Notes: generated by a model not told the origin, from the sequence alone. Shown: positions 44,037-53,286, counted from the stretch's first letter. The stretch is DNA of 64,000 nucleotides from an uncultured Mobiluncus sp. (GCF_943914685.1 NZ_CALUCZ010000016.1:4740-68739), one strand, 5' to 3'. A program made the numbers and translations.

Positions 44037-46703
44037 ATGACCGAGAGACTGAAAGCTCCGAGCGTACCGGCAAAGACAACCCTGGACGGGATTGAGGACA
44101 AATGGCGCGAGGTGTGGGCGGACGCGCAGACCTACGCTTTTGACCCGGACACCACCCGGGAAGCCGTTTACTCTATCGATACCCCGCCGCCCACCGTGTC
44201 TGGTTCGCTGCACGTCGGTCACGTGTTTTCCTATACCCACACGGATTTGGTGGCGCGCTACCAGAGAATGCGCGGCAAGAACGTGTTTTACCCGATGGGC
44301 TGGGACGACAACGGTCTGCCCACCGAGCGCCGGGTGCAAAACTATTTCGGGGTGCGTTGCGACCCGTCCTTGCCCTACGTGCCCGATTTCACTCCGCCGT
44401 ATGAGGGCGGAGAGGGCAAGTCCATCAAAAACGCCGACCAGGTGCCGATTAGCCGGAAAAACTTCGTGGAACTGTGCGAACGCTTGACCGCTCAAGACGA
44501 AAAACAGTTCGAGGAACTCTGGCGCACACTGGGGCTGTCTATCGACTGGTCCTACACGATGCAGACTATCGGTAAGCCTGCGCAAAAGGTGGCGCAGACG
44601 TTTTTCCTGCGTAACTTTGCTCGCGGCGAGGTGTACGCGGCAGAAGCGCCGGGTTTGTGGGACGTCACGTTCCAGACCGCGGTGGCACAAGCCGAGTTGG
44701 AGGCACGCGACTATCCCGGGTCCTACCATTCTTTTGCGTTCCATCGCGAGGACGGCAAGGGCGACATCGTTATCGAGACGACCCGTCCGGAACTGTTGGG
44801 GGCGTGCTGCGCGCTGATTGCCCACCCTGACGATGAGCGTTACGCCGATATGTTCGGTACCTATGTGATTTCACCAGGGTTTGACGTGCGGGTTCCCGTG
44901 TTGGCTCACCCCGAGGCCGAGATGGACAAGGGTTCGGGTATCGCCATGTGCTGTACTTTCGGCGACCTGGTGGACGTGGATTGGTGGCGGGATTTGCAGC
45001 TGCCGACCCGGGTCATCCTGCGCAAGGACGGTCGGATTATTCCTGACGTGCCGGATTGGATTACTTCCGAGCGCGGTCGAGCGCTGTATCAGGAGACCGC
45101 TGGGAAAACGACGTTCTCTGCCCGGAAAGCCATTGTTGAGGCGTTGCGAGAATCCGGAGAAATGCTGGGGGATCCGAAACCAACCCAGCGTATGACGAAC
45201 TTTTATGAAAAAGGTGACAAGCCGCTGGAAATCGTGACTTCACGCCAGTGGTATATCCGCAACGGCGGCCAGCCTTATGCCCGCACCGCGGGAGGCACGG
45301 ATTTACGTGAGGAACTGTTGGCGCGCGGGCGTGAACTGGACTTTGTGCCTGACTTTATGCGGGTTCGCTACGAAAACTGGGTCAACGGTTTGAACACCGA
45401 CTGGCTCATTTCCCGCCAGCGTTTCTTTGGGGTGCCGCTGCCCCTGTGGTATCCGGTCAAGGACTCTGGTGAAACGGACTTTGACCACCCGATTTTGCCC
45501 AGCGAGGACGTGCTGCCTATCGATCCAACCACGGACACACCCGCGGGGTTCGATGAATCTCAGCGTGGCGTGCCGGGTGGTTTCGTGGCGGAAGTCGACA
45601 TTATGGACACGTGGGCGACCTCCAGCCTGACTCCCGAAATTTATTCAGGTTTTGGTCGGGACGAAAAGCTGTTTGCAGCGACTTTCCCGATGGACTTGCG
45701 TCCTCAGGGTCAAGACATTATTCGTACCTGGCTGTTCTCGACCGTGGTGCGGTCCCACCTGGAGTTTGACACTCTGCCGTGGCGTCAAGCCGCGATTTCG
45801 GGCTGGATTTTGGATCCTGACCACAAAAAGATGTCGAAATCCAAAGGCAACGTGGTGACCCCGATGGGACTGCTGGAAAAGCACTCTTCCGACGCAGTGC
45901 GCTACTGGGCGGCCTCGGCCCGGCTGGGGACGGACGCGGCCTTTGACGAGGGTGAGATGAAGGTCGGGCGGCGTTTGGCCATCAAACTGTTGAACGCGTC
46001 GAAGTTCGCTCTCTCGATGGGCGGAGACGCGGACCTGGTCTTGGATCCGGCGCTGGTAACGGTCGAGGTAGACCGGTCTTTGATTGCCACCCTAGCGGAA
46101 GTCATCACCTCCGCGACCAAGGCTTTCGAGGAAATGAACCATGCCCGCGCCCTGGAAGTGACCGAGAGCTTCTTCTGGACGTTGTGTGATGATTATTTGG
46201 AGCTGGTCAAGGACCGTGCTTACGGCAAGGATCCGGCGGCCGACACCGCCGTGGTCGCCTCCGCGCGCACGACCCTGGCACTGGCGATTGATAACGTGGT
46301 GCGCCTGCTCGCGCCGTTCTTGCCTTTCACCACCGAGGAAGTGTGGTCCTGGTATCGCACCGGGTCGGTGCACCGGGCGGCTTGGCCCAGCACCGATGGC
46401 TTGGATAGCGTGAGCGGCAATCCCCAGGTGCTGCGGGCGGCCGGTGGAGCGCTGTCGGCCCTCCGTAAGGTCAAGTCGGACGCCAAAGTGTCTCAGCGCA
46501 CCCCGTTCTTGCACGCCACCGTGACTTTCCCCGCGCCCGATGTGGCGTGTGCCGAGGCGGCTCGCGCTGACTTGGTGGCCGCCAATCACGTGGAGGGCAA
46601 GCTGGAGTTCGTCGCCGGCGAGGTCGAATCCCCGCAGGTCAGCGCCGCCGAGCTGGGTGAGCCCCCGGCAAAACCGGCGAAACCCGAAAAACCTACTAAG
46701 TAG
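44037..46703 (+). CDS. valS: Valine-tRNA ligase
   Basis: Class I aminoacyl-tRNA synthetase, 888 aa. The HIGH motif is HVGH (59-62), the editing (CP1) domain shows ETTRPELLGACCALIAHPDD, and the KMSKS loop KMSKSKGNVVTP is near residue 598. The anticodon domain and a C-terminal arm follow, ending in a Pro/Lys-rich tail. The start is ATG 44037, with AAAGGA upstream; the longer open frame begins inside proC and is not used. Length and motifs suit ValS and not IleS. Confidence 0.97.
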   Translation: MTERLKAPSVPAKTTLDGIEDKWREVWADAQTYAFDPDTTREAVYSIDTPPPTVSGSLHVGHVFSYTHTDLVARYQRMRGKNVFYPMGWDDNGLPTERRVQNYFGVRCDPSLPYVPDFTPPYEGGEGKSIKNADQVPISRKNFVELCERLTAQDEKQFEELWRTLGLSIDWSYTMQTIGKPAQKVAQTFFLRNFARGEVYAAEAPGLWDVTFQTAVAQAELEARDYPGSYHSFAFHREDGKGDIVIETTRPELLGACCALIAHPDDERYADMFGTYVISPGFDVRVPVLAHPEAEMDKGSGIAMCCTFGDLVDVDWWRDLQLPTRVILRKDGRIIPDVPDWITSERGRALYQETAGKTTFSARKAIVEALRESGEMLGDPKPTQRMTNFYEKGDKPLEIVTSRQWYIRNGGQPYARTAGGTDLREELLARGRELDFVPDFMRVRYENWVNGLNTDWLISRQRFFGVPLPLWYPVKDSGETDFDHPILPSEDVLPIDPTTDTPAGFDESQRGVPGGFVAEVDIMDTWATSSLTPEIYSGFGRDEKLFAATFPMDLRPQGQDIIRTWLFSTVVRSHLEFDTLPWRQAAISGWILDPDHKKMSKSKGNVVTPMGLLEKHSSDAVRYWAASARLGTDAAFDEGEMKVGRRLAIKLLNASKFALSMGGDADLVLDPALVTVEVDRSLIATLAEVITSATKAFEEMNHARALEVTESFFWTLCDDYLELVKDRAYGKDPAADTAVVASARTTLALAIDNVVRLLAPFLPFTTEEVWSWYRTGSVHRAAWPSTDGLDSVSGNPQVLRAAGGALSALRKVKSDAKVSQRTPFLHATVTFPAPDVACAEAARADLVAANHVEGKLEFVAGEVESPQVSAAELGEPPAKPAKPEKPTK

Positions 46704-46752
46704 GTCCGCTAGCGCTCTTGTTCCGCAGAATTTATCGAGGAAGGATCCCCCT

Positions 46753-48708
46753 ATGACCGAAGAATACGTCTCGCCCATAGAGGTCAAAACCCTTCCGGAT
46801 GGCACGATAGAGGCCTTCAACCCCGCTCCCGGCAACATACCCCACTCGTGGAATATCGTGAAAATGCTGCTCAACAGGGTAAAGCGAGACCCGGACGGCA
46901 CTATAATCGAGAGAAAGGCGGGCCTGGGTCGCGAGTGGCAAAAAATCACGGCACGCGGATTTCTTGACGAGGTGGATTCGGTGGCGCGCGGCTTGCTGGC
47001 GCTGGGATTGCAAGCCGGGGATCGCATGGCGCTGATGGCGCACACGTCTTACGAGTGGACGCTGCTGGATTACGCGTGCTGGAGCTTGGGCGCGGTGAAT
47101 GTGCCGCTGTACGAGACTTCCTCCATCGCCCAGATTGGAACGGTCCTGAGCCAGGCGGAAATCAAGATTGCCTTCGCGGAGGACGCGCGCTTGGCGGAGG
47201 CTATCTCCGCCGCCGCAGATAAGGTAAATCGCGAGGTGAAGGTGCTGTCCCTGGATCTTGGGGCGATAGCGGCTTTGCACGAGGCGGGCCGCAGCGTCGC
47301 GCAGGTGGAAGTGGATGAGGCGCGTAAACGCTTGAATATGGACACGATTGCCACCATTATCTACACCTCCGGAACCTCTGGAGATCCGAAAGGCACCCTG
47401 CTGACACACGGAAACTTCACCGCCCTGGTGTGGTTGAACATGGATTGGATGCCGGATTTTTCGAAGGATCCGCGCGCTCGGCTGCTGCTGTTCCTGCCTC
47501 TGGCTCACGTCTACGCCAGGTTGCTTGAGATCTTTATGATTAGCGGTTCCGGCGTGATTGGCCACTCCCCGAATATCAAGAACCTGCTGCCCGATATTGC
47601 CTCTTTTCGGCCAACCTACCTGCTGGTGGTGCCCCGAGTGTTGGAGAAAATCTACAACTCGGCGCAAAACCAAGCCAGCCGTTCCAAACCAAAGCACATT
47701 ATCTTCAATCGCGCTGTGAACACGGCGATTGAGTATTCTCGTGCCCTGGACACCACCGAGGGTCCCTCACGCGCCCTGCGTGCCCGTCATACCCTTTATG
47801 AACAGCTCGTTTACCGTAAACTCATGGGACTCTTGGGCGGCAGATGCGAGTTCGTGGTTTCCGGTGGAGGCGCCCTGGGCGAGCGCCTGGGACATTTCTA
47901 TCGCGGAGTCGGCGTCGACGTGCTGGAGGGCTACGGCATGACGGAATCCTGCGCCGCTGTCACCGTGAACACCCTGCAACTGCATCGCATTGGCACCGTG
48001 GGCCCGCCGGTGTGCAGCGCGCGGATACGCGTCACCCCGGAGGGAGAAATCCTGATGAAAGGCCCGACCATCAGTCCCGGATATCTCAAGCCCGAGAGCA
48101 ACGACGGAGTGTTCGACGCGGAAGGCTGGCTGCACTCGGGGGATTTGGGGCAGATGAACCCAGACGGACTGCTGAAGATTACCGGCAGAGCCAAGGAAAT
48201 TCTGGTTACGGCCGGGGGCAAGAACGTTGCCCCGGCAACCTTGGAGGAGCCGCTGCAATCCCACCCCCTGATTTCGCAGATTATGGTGGTGGGAGAAGGC
48301 AAGCCCTTCGTTGGCGCCCTGGTGACGCTCGACGGGGAAATGCTGCCGAGCTGGCTGAAGAAGAAGGGTCTGAACCCGATGGATGTGACGGCTGCGGCAC
48401 GCCACCCGGCGGTGCACGCCTCCATTACCCGCGCCATCTCAAAAGCCAACGCCGGAGTTTCGCGGGCGGAATCTATCCGCGAGTTTCGCATTCTGCCTTT
48501 CGATTTCACCGAGGCGAACGGGATGTTGACGCCTTCCATGAAGGTGCGCCGTCAGGTCGTGATGGAAAAATGCGCCGACGCCATTGCGGATATCTACGCG
48601 GGGGTGTCCCAGCCCAATCTGGAAACGAACTCCTCCGCTGGACACGCGGACTTGTCCAAGGTCACGGGGTATTTAAAGAACCTGTTGAGTTTCCCGCGCG
48701 GAGAGTAG
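46753..48708 (+). CDS. fadD: Long-chain fatty acid-CoA ligase (AMP-dependent synthetase)
   Basis: 652 aa, activates fatty acids to acyl-CoA through an acyl-AMP. P-loop-like IIYTSGTSGDPKGTLLTHGN is near residue 203, LPLAHVYARLLE follows, then VLEGYGMTESCAAVT, the hinge WLHSGDLGQMNPDGLLKITGRAKEIL in pieces and the C-terminal catalytic lysine region FTEANGMLTPSMKVRR. The start is ATG 46753 with GGAAGGA upstream. Its last ~98 nt recur at 53633-53730, beyond the accessory region, so its 3' end borders an insertion or rearrangement. Confidence 0.94.
   Translation: MTEEYVSPIEVKTLPDGTIEAFNPAPGNIPHSWNIVKMLLNRVKRDPDGTIIERKAGLGREWQKITARGFLDEVDSVARGLLALGLQAGDRMALMAHTSYEWTLLDYACWSLGAVNVPLYETSSIAQIGTVLSQAEIKIAFAEDARLAEAISAAADKVNREVKVLSLDLGAIAALHEAGRSVAQVEVDEARKRLNMDTIATIIYTSGTSGDPKGTLLTHGNFTALVWLNMDWMPDFSKDPRARLLLFLPLAHVYARLLEIFMISGSGVIGHSPNIKNLLPDIASFRPTYLLVVPRVLEKIYNSAQNQASRSKPKHIIFNRAVNTAIEYSRALDTTEGPSRALRARHTLYEQLVYRKLMGLLGGRCEFVVSGGGALGERLGHFYRGVGVDVLEGYGMTESCAAVTVNTLQLHRIGTVGPPVCSARIRVTPEGEILMKGPTISPGYLKPESNDGVFDAEGWLHSGDLGQMNPDGLLKITGRAKEILVTAGGKNVAPATLEEPLQSHPLISQIMVVGEGKPFVGALVTLDGEMLPSWLKKKGLNPMDVTAAARHPAVHASITRAISKANAGVSRAESIREFRILPFDFTEANGMLTPSMKVRRQVVMEKCADAIADIYAGVSQPNLETNSSAGHADLSKVTGYLKNLLSFPRGE
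48610..48707 (+). repeat. fadD 3'-end direct repeat, left copy
   Basis: Positions 48647-48707 match 53670-53730 at 60 of 61 bases. The preceding ~37 nt still align without gaps but with many changes (same reading frame in both). The left copy is the end of the intact fadD gene. Confidence 0.85.
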
Positions 48709-49011
48709 ACACCGGCATCTTGGCGGGTTATTTCCGGGTGCGCTCAAACTTCGAGTCGTCCCAGAAAAGCACGCAGCAGTTGGGGACTAGCACAGAAGGG
48801 AATATGGCTCGTTAAAAGCAATGCAAGACCCTCGCTTCACTGGTTATCCTGTCTGAGAAGTGAAGACACTTACTGGAGAGACCAGGTAATCTGCGAATCT
48901 ATACATCTGTTGTGGTTTAAAGTAAATTAACAATTCTTAACTTTTTGATTAGATTAATAAGGGTAGCATGTGTAGTTAAAACTCTAGTATTGGTATCAGC
49001 TTTATGCGGTA
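48709..49011. other. Gene-free stretch at the start of the accessory region
   Basis: About 300 nt without a convincing gene. Composition turns visibly AT-rich from about 48,890 on. One 7-bp inverted repeat (CTTCACT/AGTGAAG, near 48,835-48,868) with a long loop is the only structure seen; it could end the fadD transcript but lacks a T-run. Confidence 0.5.
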
Positions 49012-49367
49012 TCAACTCTCGAAGTCTCTAAAGCTGGAGTCTGACTGATAGACAACAGTGTTATCACTTGTATCTATAATTTTGATGGGAAAACACCAGA
49101 AGCCGAGGTTGATATATCCATATTGTGTCCATTTGCCTGGAATAATTACATTAGTGATTTTAAAACCTAAAGCATTAAATTGGCGATAGCCCTCGTCCGC
49201 TGAACCAATACCGAATTTCTCCTCATTGCTAGACTCATAATCCACAGTCCAACACATTCAACGCATTCCCCATCTAAAAAGGACATTTGAAAAGTGTGAT
49301 CCGGATACCGGTGAACGTAGGCTCGAAGCGGAAATATTGTTGTTTTTTCGAGTTCGTTATAAATCAT
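49012..49367 (-). pseudogene. AT-rich hypothetical gene broken by a frameshift
   Basis: Two overlapping minus-strand frames look like one protein. The first (ATG 49367) reads IYNELEKTTIFPLRAYVHRY and on to FLDGEC. The second (ATG 49257) continues with WTVDYESSNEEKFGIGSADE through a hydrophobic, aromatic-rich domain to FRDFES. A single-base shift near 49,250-49,265 would join them. No family is recognised. It is third in a run of AT-rich minus-strand genes. A real pair of overlapping genes is possible but the second start has no ribosome site. Confidence 0.5.
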
Positions 49368-49465
49368 GGTTTCTCGGCACTTATTTTAGAACTGTGTTGA
49401 TAGGAAACACCAGACGAGTCGTAATCTCGCTGATACCTTTGATCAACAAAAATAAATATAAAATG

Positions 49466-49906
49466 TTACCAAAATACTATCACATAATCATTCATAGAAG
49501 AGCCGACAGGATATTGAGCATTTGTAACTTTGTGTCGGAATTCAAAGCTGCCACGATTTGTTAAGCCAGAAAAGGCATACGACACACCTTGTGTGGCGTT
49601 GTAAAAGTCTACGCATTTTTCATTTAGTCCATAATTGTATCTATAACATATCCTATTCGTTTGATTTTCGGCAGGAACATCATTATATTTGGCGAATTGA
49701 TACGTAATATGCGTAATTTTATGTTCTGGGAGCGGCTCATAAGTTATATGCGCGAGATTTGCAATACCCTCGTCATTCTCTGAATATATTACAGAGGGTC
49801 TTGCATATTCTGCATAATTATTCAAATTTATACTTCCAGATGCTGCAGGTACAAGACCCATCATCGAGAATGCAAACAAAAAGGCGCAGGAAAATGCTTT
49901 CTTCAA
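49466..49906 (-). CDS. Small secreted protein, unknown
   Basis: 146 aa. Clear signal peptide (KKAFSCAFLFAFSMMGLVPA, cut after AASGS or nearby). The mature part is tyrosine- and asparagine-rich, with two Cys (CYRYNYGLNEKC) that could form a disulfide, and beta-like patterns. The start is TTG 49906, with AAAGGA 6 nt before. It begins 12 nt after the stop of the gene at 49919, so they are one operon. No family recognised; AT-rich codon use differs from the neighbours and suggests transfer. Confidence 0.65.
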   Translation of the reverse strand: MKKAFSCAFLFAFSMMGLVPAASGSINLNNYAEYARPSVIYSENDEGIANLAHITYEPLPEHKITHITYQFAKYNDVPAENQTNRICYRYNYGLNEKCVDFYNATQGVSYAFSGLTNRGSFEFRHKVTNAQYPVGSSMNDYVIVFW

Positions 49907-49918
49907 TTTATATCCTTT

Positions 49919-50617
49919 CTAATTTTGACCCCAAATTCGAATCATATCTTTCTTGAAGTTATTAAACACCCACTGTTGGTGCGGTCTAAGGACTATCATA
50001 GCTCTAGCATAGGTACCATCTAATTCTTGATCAGGGCTCGCTGAGAGGTGCCGCATAAGTTCCGCTGTAAACTTGCCCTGCTCGCCCTCAAAAATTGTTG
50101 ATTGTGTATCAAATCCATTTATGAGGAAATCTTTGGGAATCAATGTAGTCTCAAAAGCTTTGGATCCAAGCACTTTAGCATCGAAATTAACCGTTTCCGG
50201 TGTTGGGTGTTCGTTACCCGCTACCCAAGTGTTAGGTCCGCGATCTCTGAACGAACTCAAATCCACTCGAAAACGATCTGCTTGATGAGCTGCATATCCA
50301 GCTCTTTGAGCAAAACCATATGCTACGGCAATAACTTTAATGTCGTCCTCAGTAAAAGTACCATTCCCTTTTAAAGCCTGTATCGTAGCGTCCAAATTAT
50401 TAGGGTCGAATTCAACCTTAGCGCGTGACGCCCAGTATTTTAGTCCGTTTATCATGTCGCTTTGTATTACCGCAGTATGGCTGATGTTCACAGAATCTGC
50501 TATTGGCTCAGTAAATCTCGAGGCAACCGGGGAAACAGAAGATGCATCCTTACCGGCGTGAACTGGCATTATTCCAGCATCACCTACGCCAATCCCAGAA
50601 GAAACCCCCGTTATCAT
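49919..50617 (-). CDS. AT-rich hypothetical protein, leaderless gene
   Basis: 232 aa, no signal peptide or TM span. The first ~45 residues are small, polar and unordered (Gly/Ser/Val/Ala-rich, starting ITGVSSGIGVGDAGIMP). From ~50 a folded, mixed domain follows (YWASRAKVEFDPNNLDATI, GTFTEDDIKVIAVAYGFAQR, ELDGTYARAMIVLRPHQQWV). It is not recognised. The start is well set: TTGAAC, 18 nt, GATAAT, 6 nt, ATG. It heads the AT-rich three-gene run. The N-terminus recalls unstructured export signals of flagellar-type substrates, but that is only an impression. Confidence 0.6.
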   Translation of the reverse strand: MITGVSSGIGVGDAGIMPVHAGKDASSVSPVASRFTEPIADSVNISHTAVIQSDMINGLKYWASRAKVEFDPNNLDATIQALKGNGTFTEDDIKVIAVAYGFAQRAGYAAHQADRFRVDLSSFRDRGPNTWVAGNEHPTPETVNFDAKVLGSKAFETTLIPKDFLINGFDTQSTIFEGEQGKFTAELMRHLSASPDQELDGTYARAMIVLRPHQQWVFNNFKKDMIRIWGQN

Positions 50618-50623
50618 GAGTCA

Positions 50624-50653
50624 ATTATCGCACCATTCTAGGTAAAGGTTCAA
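50624..50653 (-). promoter_or_regulatory. Promoter of the AT-rich gene run (leaderless)
   Basis: -35 TTGAAC (50653-50648), 18-nt spacer, -10 GATAAT (50629-50624), then 6 nt to the ATG at 50617. The best complete promoter in the window. Confidence 0.6.
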
Positions 50654-50761
50654 TCCTTTTTACGTAAAGGTATATCAAAGAGGCTTAAATTCTCTCCTCA
50701 TGCGTGCGTACCCCAGCCTGTCGAACTTAGTCAGGCATACATCGAAGGTTAGCGGGTTTTG

Positions 50762-50862
50762 GCGGCATAGAGAGCGAAAAGGTGCGAGACGATGTCTGCC
50801 TCATCGCTATCGGACGAAAGGCCGTAGGCTGCCTCGACCGCGCGGTCATTTTCGAGGTGTGC
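50762..50862 (-). repeat. Direct repeat of the MmeI-type 3' end, copy A
   Basis: 101 nt matching 53746-53846 without gaps, six mismatches by eye. Both encode the closing residues around DRAVEAAYGL and IVSHLFALYAAK. Copy A keeps the stop codon; copy B does not. Confidence 0.85.
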
Positions 50863-51720
50863 CTCCCGCAACTCAGCCGGCATCAAGTCCGGGTCATAGA
50901 GCGTGGCGAGGGAAGCGTCCGGATAAAGCGCACGCGCCTCCAAAATTCCCAGCGCGCTGTGTTCAATGCGCTCACGCTCGGCAGGGGTGGCATCGGGCCA
51001 CACCAAGTTGTTGTACACCGTCGTGTTGCCGTAGCGGTAACGCATCTCCAACCTGCCAGCAACCACGCGCATCCAGGCATTATGCGCCCGCGAGACTAAA
51101 ACCCCGAAAACATAGCGCGAATCGGTCGGCACGAAATACAGTTGATTTCCTGGAATCATACCGTCCGTAACAAAACCCATCGGAATATAATCACGGCGCT
51201 CCGAGGACACTGGGGGCACCCCGATATATATGCCATCCTGGAATTTTCCGCACGGGCGCAAGAGGTGCGGTCGGTCGGCAAGTTTGTAGGCGTCTCCAGT
51301 CTTTACCTGCGCCAGACGCCAAGCACGGCAAGCCTCCACCCGTGAGCGCAGTTTCGGTAAGGCAGCCAGCTCGTTAGGGGTAATACCTTCCAGCCACAAA
51401 CAGTAACGATCCTCTCCCCTAATGAACTCCGCCCCCATAGAAAACTTCCGCACCCAGCGCTCGGCTCCAGGCTCGACCGCCAGCAGCTCCGCACGTTCTT
51501 CGGGTGACAGCAGCAGAAATCCATTGTCAGTGGGCTGAAATCCCTTTGACATTTCCGGCACATCACACAGCGGCTTCATCTGGCGCTCCAAGAACACATC
51601 CGGCGCGTCCGCGAGGTATCCGTTCAAGCGACTCACCACACGTCGCACCCCGACGCCTCCCCGCCTGGTACGCTGCGCCGGCGGGAGGGCACCCGACGAA
51701 GGAGCCTGTGGGTGCTCGTA

Positions 51721-51753
51721 GTTTCTCTTAGCAACTACGTTGCTTAGAGAAAC
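51721..51753. repeat. 15-bp near-perfect inverted repeat inside the MmeI-type fragment
   Basis: GTTTCTCTTAGCAAC (51721-51735), loop TAC, GTTGCTTAGAGAAAC (51739-51753); 14 of 15 positions pair. Such a hairpin within a coding region is unusual and may be an inserted palindromic element. Confidence 0.6.
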
Positions 51754-51995
51754 AGAGCAGGACCCCACCAAGCCCCGAGACGCGGTGCCCCCGGCGGCGT
51801 CACCCGGCAAAACAGCCTGCCTTGACGCATAATCCCACACGTATTTCACTTTCCGCTCCGTGTAGGAAAACCCGATAATCACGCAGTACACGTGCGCCTG
51901 GACAGACGCTGGGGCAAGCCCCGCCTCAGCATGCGTATAAAAGATAAAGTGAGCGAGCTTGAAATGGGGAAACGTTACTGTGAAATAACGCTATT

Positions 51996-52208
51996 TTACG
52001 GCGATGGCATGGGAGCAGGAGTAGCTGACTCTATTCGCTCTTTGGTCCAGTAATTACTATCATCGAAAGGTGCTTGCGTTGAGGTTGGAGAGTCCTGCAC
52101 TGGAGTAGCTTGCCGTGAATGCAAAGTAAGAAGAACTAGCCCAATCACAAGGCAGATGATAATTATTGCGACCAATATAGGCAACCAATGCCTCCTTGTC
52201 TGACTCAT
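51996..52208 (-). CDS. Small single-span membrane protein with protease-propeptide-like motif
   Basis: 70 aa: basic start, TM ~9-28 (LPILVAIIIICLVIGLVLLT), a polar Ser/Thr/Pro linker, then YWTKERIESATPAP near the C-terminus. The protease gene before it has GYWTEEKMQSAIPA in its propeptide, so the two share a YWTxEx(2)xSAxPA core. Its ATG overlaps the protease stop (ATGA), so they are co-translated. It could help anchor or hold the protease, or be a stranded propeptide module; both are inference. Confidence 0.7.
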   Translation of the reverse strand: MSQTRRHWLPILVAIIIICLVIGLVLLTLHSRQATPVQDSPTSTQAPFDDSNYWTKERIESATPAPMPSP

Positions 52209-53215
52209 TTAACACCTCGGAAAAGATCCTTTACCGCGTTATCGAAAGGTGTAGATATAAGCAACTTATCCCCTGAAGTTGTTCCGCGAGATGTTACACC
52301 GTAAACGTATCCCAGATTCGCATTGATTCTTGTTCGTAGCCAAGAACCTCCACTTGCCCCACCGGTCATACCGCAGGGCATTACCATGTCGCTGGACCAA
52401 AAACCCCGCTTCCTGGTATTCCCGTCACAGTAGTAAGGAGTTGTACCATGGTATGGTTTTTCTGCAGGCCAACCCCATATTCTCACTCCAGTCTGATTGT
52501 GTCCATAGTTATAAGAAAGCCCATTACCACCAACTGTAGCCACTAAGGATCTTCCGTTGCGAGGATGCACGGTGAAGAATGCTTGGTCGCGAGAAAAATC
52601 TGATGAGTCAGTCCATCCTTTAAAGGTGTGTGCCGTCTTCCAATTCCACAGGTCATATCCTGACACGCCGTTGTAGTATGCAGGCGCGAATGCAATGTTT
52701 GAATGCCATCCTTCTCCCTTTCCTCCATGTACGCAGTGTCCTGCGGTGGACACTACGTTTTTCGTCGAACCGTTAATTGCCGAGCCCGAGCACACATAGT
52801 TTTTACCTTTATAAGTGAAAAACACTTTTCCAGCAGTTGATGGGACGACCGCGTTCCGGGTTTGTGTTACTGTCGGCAATTCGGGGTACACAGGATGTGA
52901 CAAATCCTCTCCCAAACTAACACCTTTAGATTGTTGACTGGATGGTTTGGTATCGGTTTGATAGAATCCGGAAGCTAATTCGTCTGCAGGAATTGCAGAT
53001 TGCATCTTTTCTTCCGTCCAGTAGCCTGTGGGATCTAAATTCTGAGTAGATGATCTTGGCGAATTGACTGAGGGTGCACTAGTTGATACTGGCTGGTCAC
53101 CCGTGCCGTCATCTGCAATTGGAGATGCGTGGGCAGTTGGCATCATGAAGCCTGCAAACAACGCTAAGATAGCGAACAGAGCACTAACAGGTAAAGTTTG
53201 ACGTCGAATTTTCAT
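52205..53215 (-). CDS. Secreted trypsin-like (V8/glutamyl-endopeptidase-like) serine protease
   Basis: 336 aa from ATG 53215, with GGAAG 6 nt upstream (a TTG 12 nt earlier is in frame). Signal peptide ~1-30 ending AHA. A propeptide of ~90 residues carries GYWTEEKMQSAIPADEL. Catalytic triad by motif: His160 in VVSTAGHCVHGG, Asp210 in FSRDQAFF, Ser288 in CGMTGGASGGSW. Cysteines flank the His and the Ser, so disulfides are likely. Exported and self-processed; target unknown. It sits between two halves of a broken MmeI-type gene, so it came in with a replacement event. Confidence 0.9.
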   Translation of the reverse strand: MKIRRQTLPVSALFAILALFAGFMMPTAHASPIADDGTGDQPVSTSAPSVNSPRSSTQNLDPTGYWTEEKMQSAIPADELASGFYQTDTKPSSQQSKGVSLGEDLSHPVYPELPTVTQTRNAVVPSTAGKVFFTYKGKNYVCSGSAINGSTKNVVSTAGHCVHGGKGEGWHSNIAFAPAYYNGVSGYDLWNWKTAHTFKGWTDSSDFSRDQAFFTVHPRNGRSLVATVGGNGLSYNYGHNQTGVRIWGWPAEKPYHGTTPYYCDGNTRKRGFWSSDMVMPCGMTGGASGGSWLRTRINANLGYVYGVTSRGTTSGDKLLISTPFDNAVKDLFRGVK

Positions 53216-53286
53216 AATAACTTCCAATTTTTTTCTTTATTCACCTCTACTCTAGGTGGGTTTTAACTAATTTGGAAGAGTCTAAA

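Larger units (their letters stand above)
50749..51975 (-). pseudogene. C-terminal part of an MmeI-type restriction-modification enzyme
   Basis: The frame carries the C-terminal half of MmeI-like (type IIL/IIG) proteins: AHVYCVIIGFS, NGYLADAPDVFLERQMKPLC, PTDNGFLLLSPEERAELLA, VSSERRDYIPMGFV, NTTVYNNLVWPDA and LYDPDLMPAELREAHLEND. Homology starts near 51,930, upstream of the first Met at 51,891. The nuclease and methyltransferase catalytic parts are missing, so it cannot act alone. The piece of the same family at 53,301-53,632 is the N-terminal end. Confidence 0.8.

Noticed and set aside
47844..48815. Plus-strand ORF overlapping the fadD end and running past its stop
   Set aside because: Arg/Gly-rich product of the wrong frame; its tail beyond 48708 is not recognised.
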